Source of the DNA: Jaltomata sinuosa
Taxonomy: Eukaryota; Streptophyta; Magnoliopsida; Solanales; Solanaceae
Assembly (NCBI GenBank): GCA_003996215.1
Contig: QJPP01001421.1
Coordinates: 480,976 to 544,975, forward strand
Direction: 5' to 3'
DNA length: 64,000 bases
The translations under genes and the position numbers were made by a program. Below, one piece after another: positions 55,741 through 64,000 of the stretch (the stretch's first letter is position 1; each line of letters opens with the position of its first letter). Under the pieces are notes generated by a model. It was not told the origin of the DNA and searched no databases. It worked only from the letters and a program-made list of their open reading frames with translations.

Positions 55741-57768
55741 ATGACTGATAGTGAAAAAGAGAACGCTTTGGTTGTGAGAGATAATGTTATTGCTAAAAAG
55801 AGTGAAATGATTGCCGAGCTGGCAAGGAAGCTAGAAAAGATGCAAGAAGTGGTGCAAAAAGCCAAGGATATGGCGAGTCTGGCTATTACTGCTAACACCC
55901 CGACTCTGGATAACTCCCTAACCCCTCTCCAAATCACTCCGCTAAATTCCCCATTAACCGAAAACCGTCCAAGGGATACCCCTTATGCCTGCGCACCTAG
56001 ACCTTCCAATGAACCTCTCTCCGATAACCCTCCCCATATCAGATCCTCATACCAAATCCATACTCCTCCTGTCCAGCACACTAACTAGAGTAACAACTTC
56101 AGTTCCCACATTCCACAAAACCTCCCTCCAAATTACAAGAATACGCCACCAAACACCTGCAACTCCCTGAATAACCATCCCAATATCACTAACCCACACA
56201 ACCATACCCCCACATACCCAAATGCCATTGCATATGTACATCCTCCACATGTCTGAAATGTGCCACCTACCACTTTCAACGCTATGGCAGAACTATATAC
56301 CATCCTCCTAGAAAGCCCCGAGCTTGACCATTACGAAGAGAAGGAGAAAGAGTAGAGGGACACAGAGAAAAAACATGATCATGACATGGCACAAATGAAA
56401 GAGGAAATAGCCAGTATTATAGAGTTCCAAGGATCATCTTATAAAAAAGGCTATGACTACGATGATCTTTGTATCCATTTGGAGATGGACCTGCCAGACG
56501 AATTCAAGATTCTGAAGTTCGAGACCTTCAATGATATTGGGAATCCCGAGGTACATTTAAGAAACTATTATGACCAAATGGTCAACGCCATAAAGAACGA
56601 TGCCCTGTTGATGAGGCTGTTCATCTGAAGTTTGAGCGGAGAGGCTTTAGAATGGTTCACCTCTCAGGAATTGAAGAAGTGGTATAGATGGAGTGATCTG
56701 GCCAGGGACTTCACTCAAAGGTTTGCATATAATGTAGAAGTTGTCCCGGATCGATACTCTATGGGTCGTATCAAGCAGAAACAAAATGAGAACTTCTGAG
56801 ATTATGCTTATCGGTGGAGAAAGGAGGCAGCGAGAGTTTGGCCTCCTATGACCGAAGAGGCGATAAGCGCGGTGTTTATGTGCTCTCAAGAGTCAGAGTT
56901 CTGCGACAAAATGATATCAGCAGTTAAAGTAAAATTCACCGACCTAGTTAAGATTGGTGAAATTATCGAAGAAGGTCTTCGTAGTGGCAATATTACCAAA
57001 TCCTCGACATCCTCAGTATCAATAGGATTTTCCAAGAGAGGGAAGAGGTATCTTTAGTATCCTCCAGTTCTAGCACAAAACCAAAGAAACCCTTCAGAGC
57101 CAACTATAAAAAATCACTTGTTCCAACAACCCCTCCCCTAGCTCCACAAAATCCTCAACCTGTTTTTATACTCATCCCATCTACCAAACTTCACAACCAA
57201 ACTTGTAGCCCATTTACCAAGCTCCACAACGAAATATGCAACCCACTTACCAAACTCCTCCCCAAAACTTCAAAGTGTATCAAAAGGCTCCCGAGAACAA
57301 GAATAATTGCCAAGTCCCTCCTCCCACCAATGCTAATCTCCCTCGTCCAAATTTGGAGAAGAAAGCTCCCCAAACTTTTACCCAACTAGCCGAAACTAGA
57401 ACTCAGCCATATGAAAGATTGAAGGCTGCCGGTTTATCAAGCCTATTCAGCCTAAACCTTCAAACATAGATTCTCGTTTCTTCAAAGACAATAAGCATTG
57501 TTCTTACCATTCCGGGGAAGTCGGACACGATGCTAAGGATTGTATCAACATGAGGCATAGAATTCAAGACTTGATCGATCTGAAAGTGGTGATACTGCAG
57601 ATAGAACCACCGAATATTAATAACAACCCACTCCTAAATCACGAGGGAGACACTGTGAATATGATTGAGATAGACGTAGACTGGGTCATGATCAAGTCCA
57701 TAGTACTAGCCAGTCCTGGAAAGCCAGAAGAGTTGGAAACATCGGTGGCTGCCTTGAGTATTGCATAG
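55741..57768 (+). pseudogene. gag of the Tat/Ogre-like element
   Basis: The ATG at 55741 opens MTDSEKENALVVRDNV, then a coiled coil (ELARKLEKMQEVVQKAKDM) and a Pro/Asn-rich linker. The capsid domain starts near 56440: YDYDDLCIHLEMDLPDEFK, LKFETFNDIGNPEVHLRNYY, LSGEALEWFTSQELKKW, DFTQRFAYNVEVVPDR. Stops at about 56097, 56353, 56626 and 56798 interrupt it. A second Pro/Gln-rich linker leads to the zinc finger HCSYHSGEVGHDAKDC at about 57494-57543, then MRHRIQDLIDLKVV. All Cys and His of this finger are intact. It is followed in order by protease. Confidence 0.8.
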
Positions 57769-58826
57769 AAGTCGCATTTCATTGTGTTAGCAGCACCTTA
57801 GCAAGCTTTTGCCCTAGTACCAACAAAAAAAGAGTTCATAGTTGAGGTCGTAGCAGCCCATGGTATGACAAGGTCAGGAAGATGTTATATCCCCAACAAC
57901 CTGGTGAATGATGCTTACAAGAAAGACCACCAAAAGAGACCAATCACTGAAGGTAAAGCAGAAGAATTCTAGAGTAGAATGCAGTCGAAAGAGTATTCCA
58001 TCGTGAGAGCATTTGGAGAAGACCCCTGCCCAAATCTCTATTTGGGCGCTACTTATGAGTTCCCTATACCACAGGCAGGCGTTGCTTAGAGTCCTAAATG
58101 AAGCTTATGTGCCGATGGGTACTAGCACAGAAAATTTAACTGCCATAGTAAGCCGAGTCTAAGGAGGCCACCACATCTGCTTTAGTGATGATGAGTTGCC
58201 TATTGAAGGCATGATGCACAACAAAGACTTACATATCACTGTCAAGAGTCAAGAGAAGATTGTGAATATGGTATTGATTGATGATGGATCGGGGCTGAAC
58301 ATTTGTCCGTTGTCCATACTTACCCAGTTGGAGTATGATCTGGGAAAGATTCGCTAGAGTAGGGTCAACGTGAGAGCCATTGATGGAGGAAAAAGGGAAA
58401 CTATCGGAGAAGTCAGCCTATACATCCAAATGGGACCCTTCGAGTACCATACATAGTTCCAAGTCATGGATATTACCACCAACTATAACTTGCTTTTGGG
58501 GAGACCATGGATCTATAGAGCTGGTGTCGTGATGTCAACTTTACATCATATGGTAAAGTTTATTTGGGAGGAACATGAGGTGGTGATCCACGGTGAAGGG
58601 AGTCACCTGAGCTGCCCTAATAGCTGTGTGCCTGTGATTAAGGAAGTCCCGAGGGGAAGCGATTTCTACATAATAGATATCATCAATGCCACTGGAGAGG
58701 ATCTTTCTCCTCAAATTCCCATGTTGCCTATCTATAAAATGCTTGTGACCACGATGCTGAGAAGTAGGTACGAGCCAGGTTTTGGGTTGGGGAAGCATTC
58801 TGACGGTATGACGGAGCCCTTACCTA
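57769..58826 (+). pseudogene. Protease with G-patch (Tat/Ogre-like), truncated
   Basis: It begins with a spacer containing GMTRSGRCYIP near 57860. The aspartic protease is at about 58240-58560: VNMVLIDDGSGLNICPLSIL carries the Asp-Asp-Gly-Ser active-site form usual in this clade, then MDITTNYNLLLGRPWIYRAG. A G-patch follows at about 58765-58805 (SRYEPGFGLGKHSDG). G-patch after protease is a known feature of Ogre/Tat. TAG stops at about 57799, 57970, 58087, 58356 and 58454 break it. The text is cut at 58826, so reverse transcriptase, RNase H, integrase and the 3' LTR are missing. Confidence 0.8.
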
Positions 58827-59440
58827 AAAATCAACATGGTAATTCTACTAAGCATGCTTCACAATATGAGTTCCCAACCTTTATAAAAAATAGTATTTAA
58901 AATCGGGGAACTTACCACAAGTGAAGATTAGATGGAGAGGAGTGAAAATTAAAGCTTTTCGTAGTGCAATAATGGTGACACACTTGGCTTGCCTGAAGAG
59001 ACTAGCGGTTACGACAGTGGCGGAGCGGTGGAGATGGTTGGGTGAGAGAAGGAGAAGATTTTAGGGAAGTTTGAGGGATTTAGAGAGCATTTTGAGAGAG
59101 TAGTTGAGAAGTTAGAGAAAAAATATAGTAAAGGTGGTGAAGGAGGCAGTTTTAAGAAGAAAAAGAAGAATAAAAGTTGGTCGGGTCATATCCAGGTTGG
59201 GTCGGTCAACGGGTTAGGTCAATTAAAATTCAATTTTACCTGTTGTGCACCGCGACATGCGATTCGCACCAGCCTTGGTGCGGACCGCATAGCATTTCAC
59301 ACATCACCCTTTTTCTCCCCTGGGTTTGCTCAGGCTTCTGGTTTGCCATGCGATGGAGGTACGACGCACACATGCTTGTTCGGTCCATATAGTCCTCCAC
59401 ATATCCCATGTTTTCACTTGTCCATTTTACTACTCCATGC
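58827..59440 (-). mobile_element. Athila-like fragment, homologous to 22805-23420
   Basis: It begins abruptly with AATCAACATGGTAATTCTACT, then AAGCATGCTTCACAATATGAG and GGGGAACTTACCACAAGTGAA, as at 22810. GTGCG/CGCAC words recur at 59250-59380 (GCGACATGCGATTCGCAC, GTGCGGACCGCAT, CATGCGATGG). It supplies a chance in-frame tail to the protease ORF. Confidence 0.7.
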
Positions 59441-59935
59441 ATTCCCTACAAACACACCAAAAACAACAAAAGATAACCAAAAACATAGTAAGGAAACTTG
59501 GGTTGCCTCCCAATCAGCGCCTGATTTATGTCGCGGCTCGACGATGCTACCTCAACTCACTCATTCTTTTGATTAGTGATAGTATCACTGGGCAGTGTCC
59601 CCATCATCCTCGGGTTCATTTGGCTTGAGAGGTGGTATATTTGGGCCTCAAAATGCTTGATCGAGGCTGAGTGAGAGCTCACAGTTTGATAAAGTGTTGA
59701 AACTTCACTCTTTAGCTCACTCACTCAAGTATATATCGTATCCACCTTCTTGAGAACCAAGGACAACATGTCCTCTAGCTTGGAATGACCAGGGTTGCTT
59801 GTGACCTGTTGGTAGAGAGAGTCTTCTTTGTTCGGAGGTATATAGGGATTTGAGCTCCAGTGATTGAAGCGATCACCAAATTTGTCTCTATCCCTCCAAT
59901 TTCTGTCCCTTTCCTTATCTCTTATCCAACCTTAG
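59441..59935 (-). pseudogene. Athila-type gag tail joined to post-integrase hairpin
   Basis: On the minus strand 59790-59580 reads GHSKLEDMLSLVLKKVDT, TLYQTVSSHSASIKHFEAQI and MMGTLPSDTITNQK, the C-terminal gag region of Athila-type elements. Directly after it, at 59514-59499, comes TTGGGAGGCAACCCAA, the hairpin that normally follows integrase. Protease, reverse transcriptase, RNase H and integrase are absent between them. The gene is broken by a stop near 59565. Confidence 0.65.
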
Positions 59936-62149
59936 TGTCACGACCCGATTTCTCGGTCATGATGGCACCTACAACTCCCAGTAGGCGAACCAATTCCCGT
60001 AGCCCAGGACAGTTAGTAATGGGATACTATCTAACAAATAAGCGGTAGAATAGATAACAGGAGTATATATATATACCTATGCGAAAACTAAATCAAACCC
60101 CAAGACCTGGTATCATAGTATAGATCCAAAACTACATACACGGAGTGCAAACGATCCAAAACAATATATACAGATGTCTCTGAATGGCAATAGAGTACAT
60201 GAAGCAAAAGATAAACTAAAGCTAAGCTCTGATCGCCAAGAGCTCACCCTCAGTCTGAGGTAGTCCCCAACAGATATCCAAGCATGAATCACAGCGATCT
60301 AACGGCGATGGCCCATGCTAGGATCTGCACCCAAAGATGCAGGGGGTAGGGTGAGCACCAAATGCGAAGCATAAGGTACCCAGTAGGTATCATAGGCCGA
60401 CTGGACACATATAAGATAAAAGCGTAGTAACAAACAAAATAGAAGCAAGCAGTCACAGAAATCAACGAAAGGTACATAGGAACTAGCCCAGAGGGAAATC
60501 AACAGAACCACATGTGAGGCCAGTAAGCAGAATATACACACGATAGGCACAGGTGAAAGTAAGAAATAACGCACCTGGGGTCCTTGCAGTAACAGTGTAT
60601 ACATAATAAGTTTATGAAATGGATGGTATACCGGTAACCTCAAGTGTAAGAAGAAGAGAGAAAGAGTAATGATAGGCATGCTTAGAGACATGAATCAAAC
60701 CCAACTAATCATATCAATATCAAATCCAGCAACTAACAGTCTAGCACTAACCAATTTCATAATTAACCGTAACAGGAAACAGTTCTACAAGTAAAATTAG
60801 AAGAGTCTACCTAAAGTCCCCCGGCCACCCATACAATCGAGGAACACAAACAAGTGAAAACAAACCCTCCGGCATCCCATACTACCGGAGCGTACAATCA
60901 ACAAATAACAAACAAGGGTGGAGCCTCAAACAATGAATGATATGATGCATGAAGATCTCAAGTGAAGTGGTATCTCTGTATGTACCTCCTCCGGTGCCGA
61001 TCGGGCCCAGCAGGTAGGTTACATGGAAGGACACTGCCCGTATACCTCTACTCCACCGTATACCCTTCCTCCGGCACACGCAGCTCGCAGCCCCTGGCCT
61101 TGATGGCAAGGTCCATGGAGGTCCCAGACCCCATACTAAAACTCAGTATCAAAACATGTCGTGCGGAAGGAAGTCCGGGTTCAAGATAGAGACCCAGTCT
61201 CGAATATGCATGCCCAGACCCTGTCCAGGACTAAAGTAGTAGGAAAATATATCTAAAACCCCTCCAAGGGTGCCCGGGCATAACCGGGTCTAAACAATAG
61301 AAAGTCATCTCAGGTGCTCGGTCCGACGGAGGCTAAAAATCATCTCAAGTAGCAAGAAAACACAACTAGCACCCCGGCCCTGCCGAGTCTAGCGTTAATC
61401 GTAAAACTGGTGTTTTAAAACATAAATTTTACTTTCTTTTACCCAGGAACATTCACAAGTTAAATCAAACCATTTCCAAATCATTTCCATTAAAAACAGG
61501 CCCCCGGGGCCATGCAAGGTTAGAAAATAGTGCCAGTAGGCTCGAAGCCAAAACCATAGTAAAACATGGATAAAAACCTCTTTATATGCATGGAAATGGT
61601 ATGATCACACACAATAGCTGCCCAGCAGCTCACAATCAACCTATCGACCCTGCACAGGCCCACAGCTACTCAGCAAGCATAACCAGCCTAGAAGGATAAT
61701 TCTATGCCCAGGACTCGCGGACATTCCCAAAATCCCACCTTCTATGTTCTAGAGTCAACAAGGCCTCACAGGACCACAAGGGTACATAAAATATATCGGC
61801 AAGTACTACAAGCAACGGAGGAACAAAAGTAGGCAGACATGAATAAAGCGGTCGAGGTCTGTGGTACCAACCTAATAAACCAACCCAAGGATGCCCATTA
61901 ATTCAATTTTATCCTATATATGCGGAGTCTAGGGAAAATAAACCGTAACCTACCTGTTGTCTTATGACAAGCTACTAGAACGATGATGTCCATGCTCGAA
62001 CCCCTCCGAGAAACTCCAAAATGAAATCAAACTAGAAATTAGGCTTGAATAACTTGACGTAGATAATCGATTTTCTTTTCGGTGATCCAATAAATTATCA
62101 AGATCTTGCTTATTGGAATCAACTTTTAACGTGCAAATGAATGATACAC

Positions 62150-62700
62150 TGTGGCAGTTTTGCACCAAAATTACGTTCCAAAGAAGTATTATGTAAGTTT
62201 GGCAGCAATTGACATTGAAATTGGTTCAAATGACTTAAGTTTTAACATTGAAATTTGTTCAAATCATTTAACTGAATAGGCACACTTGGCAGCCTACCAA
62301 GTATGAACTATTGTGTGTCCCTCCCCTCCACTTCCACGTGGAAGTGGGGTTGTTTAACACCTCATCACCTACCCCGTTATATAAATATTCGGGTATTGCA
62401 TAAATCCGTGGTATAATAAATATAACTTTTTAAATATACCATAATTCATAGAAAATTATTTAAAATAAAACCTACTATGTTATAATAATAATTTTCAACA
62501 TAACTAAATTTACTATCTCTGTTAAAATATTACAATGTATAAAAACCTTATAAAATATATACATATACAATTATATCGTAACAAAAATATTTTTCATAAA
62601 CCTTTAAAATATTTTGAAAAGGTAATAATAATATAACTTTTTACCAAATTCAACTTCCAAATAAAATATTTTCAAATACGCACGATTTTGATACTCAAGA
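62150..62700. other. AT-rich segment in LTR III lacking a match in copies I and II
   Basis: Between 62150 and 62700 the LTR has no evident counterpart in copies I and II. It holds a 33-bp-period duplication (ACATTGAAATT.GTTCAAAT at 62212 and 62245), the perfect 20-bp palindrome at 62328-62347 around CACGTG, and TATATAAAT at 62378-62386. No terminal repeats were found, so insertion by a transposon is not shown. Confidence 0.5.
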
Positions 62701-62794
62701 ACTCTCTTGGAATCCTCCCTTATGTTTTCTCACTGTTTCAGAACTGAAATGGCATTTTAAAACGTGAAGTTGAGGCTTAAATCGAGTTTGACCC

Positions 62795-62830
62795 GACCCG
62801 GTTCGCGACCCGGTTCGCAACCCGGTTCCT
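62795..62830 (-). repeat. 12-bp tandem repeat in F1 LTR copy III
   Basis: GACCCGGTTCGC at 62795-62806 and 62807-62818, then AACCCGGTTCCT at 62819-62830. It is CpG-rich in an AT-rich setting, roughly where copies I and II have their own GC-rich blocks. Confidence 0.85.
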
Positions 62831-63193
62831 GCAAGACAGTCTGCGGTAAAACAGTCATAACTTTTTACTCCGAGATCATTTGGACGTGAGGTTTTGTGCG
62901 TTGGAAACTAGACTCGTAGACCTTCAATTTGGCATTTCGGGGGACTTCTAACTCTTTATATATTGAGAGAAAAGCTCCGAGACATTTTACCCAAAGTTTA
63001 AAAAATTTATTAAAGAACTTACGATAACTTTTGCCGACTTGCTTGACTTCAAAACTTATAATGCGACCAAACAAATGGACCTGACACCAAAATACCGGTC
63101 CTGACAAGCCTTAAGTGACTTGGGGCCGCTATAAACAAGCTCTAACGGTTCAAGAAAAATGTATACGTGGAAACAACCGGAAGGGTCATTACA

Positions 63194-63210
63194 TCATCCA
63201 CTACTAAAAA
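63194..63210 (-). other. Polypurine tract of F1 copy III
   Basis: The minus strand reads TTAGTAGTGGATGA next to the LTR start TGTAATGACCC, matching 6077-6090. Confidence 0.75.
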
Positions 63211-63217
63211 GGACTTT

Positions 63218-64000
63218 CGTCCTCGAAAGTTAAGGTCAAGGGGGTACGTGAAGGCTAAAATAGCTGCGGATACTGATCCCGCATATCTCTCTCGGTCTCC
63301 CAGGTAGCCTCCTCGACTGGACAGTGCCTCCACTAAACCTTAACAACCGGGATCTCTCGAGACCTCAATCTCCTGACATCTTTGGCCAAAATATCTGTCG
63401 GCTCCTCAACAAAGGCTAAACCCTCATCCAACTTAACTGAATCTCACTGCAACACATGAGACTCATCTGAGACATACCGACGCAACATCGAAACATGGAA
63501 TACAGGATGTATAGCTGAAAACATCGGAGGCAAGGCTAGCTGATAGGCAATGCTACCAACCCTCTGAAGAATCTCAAACGGCCCAATGTACCTGGGGCTA
63601 AGCTTGCCCCGCCTACCAAATCTCATCACGCCCTTCATGGGCGATACACGAAGAAACACCAAGTCACCGACACTAAACTCCAAGGCACGAAGCCTACGAT
63701 CAGCATAACTCTTCTGCCTGCTCTGAGCTGCCCGAAGTCTGTCCTGAATCACTCGGACTCGGTCTAAGGAATCTCAAAGCAAATCTGTTCTCTGTGGCCC
63801 AGTACTAAAACCATCAAACCAACCTACCGGTGATCTGCAACGCCTTCCATACAAAGCCTCAAAAGGTGCCATGCCGATACTCGAATGGAAGCTGTTATTA
63901 TAAGCAAACTCTGCCAAGGGAACAAACTGATCCCAAGAACCTCTAAAGTCAAGAACACAGGCCCGAAGCATGTCCTCCAGAATCTCAATGTCCTCTCGGA
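63218..64000 (-). pseudogene. Integrase C-terminus and chromodomain, F1 copy III (partial)
   Basis: It enters from beyond the window. On the minus strand: LRACVLDFRGSWDQFVPLAE, FAYNNSFHSSIGMAPFEALY and GRRCRSPVGW; then, after a frameshift near 63770, QKSYADRRLRALEFSVGDLV, FLRVSPMKGVMRFGRRGK, LSPRYIGPFEILQRVGSIAY and HPVFHVSMLRRYVSDESHVL. A TAG at about 63444 is followed in frame by the chromodomain (LAKDVRRLRSREIPVVKV, a stop, WRHCPVEEATWETERDMRD, QYPQLF). This is the best-kept F1 pol text in the window and serves as the reference for copy I. The catalytic core lies outside. Confidence 0.85.

Larger units (their letters stand above)
59936..63193 (-). mobile_element. 3' LTR of F1 chromovirus, copy III
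   Basis: Plus-strand edges TGTCACGACCCGATTTCTC and AAGGGTCATTACA; 3.26 kb. It is collinear with copies I and II: the TATACCGGTAACCTCAA block at 60627, the stepped CCGGGTC phrases at 61180-61390, and GGACCACAAGGGTA at 61770. A polypurine tract and integrase follow on the right, so it is a 3' LTR. The left flank CTTAG may be a target duplication whose partner is outside. Confidence 0.9.

Noticed and set aside
1..64000. CRISPR arrays, operons, bacterial promoters or terminators
   Set aside because: Nothing of the kind; all signals are those of plant retroelements.

Overview
This is a nuclear plant window. The retrotransposon families, the LTR words and the tRNA-iMet primer sites look like Solanaceae (tobacco, potato or pepper type); that genus-level guess comes from family resemblance, not from a search. 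I find no intact host gene. Nearly everything is decayed retrotransposon DNA, nested and truncated as in pericentromeric heterochromatin.

Layout. (1) 1-9813, plus: a Ty3/gypsy chromovirus of family F1. The end of its 5' LTR, an iMet primer site, a degraded 4.2 kb interior and a full 3.7 kb 3' LTR are present. (2) 9814-10808: unassigned DNA with two exon-like scraps, then an inverted piece of the next family's LTR. (3) 10809-23450, minus: a tandem LTR-interior-LTR-interior array of an Athila-like family. It has no recognisable pol but keeps an ORF resembling the plant Transposase_32 domain. (4) 23451-26205, plus: an inverted Athila-like scrap, a partial F2 chromovirus LTR, its primer site and gag-protease. 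(5) 26206-26888 unassigned, then 26889-31102, minus: an F1 5' LTR plus the start of gag; the LTR carries a plastid-type tRNA-Asp insertion. (6) 31103-33298: AT-rich unassigned DNA. (7) 33299-47462, plus: an L1-type LINE whose endonuclease is split by a nearly full-length F2 chromovirus (35710-45007, minus). (8) 47463-58826, plus: the 5' half of a Tat/Ogre element (long LTR, extra ORF before gag, gag, protease with G-patch), lost before reverse transcriptase. (9) 58827-59935: an Athila-like remnant in which the gag tail is joined to the post-integrase hairpin. (10) 59936-64000, minus: the 3' LTR and the integrase/chromodomain end of a third F1 element that leaves the window.

The genes do not work together as a living pathway. 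They are gag/pol parts of elements that once copied themselves, now broken by frameshifts, stops and lost catalytic residues. The points most worth following are non-coding: each LTR family or copy carries its own CpG-containing reiterated word in its LTR, a near-perfect inverted repeat brackets the extra ORF of the Tat element, and an Athila-like unit appears to have spread without pol while keeping the Transposase_32-like ORF.
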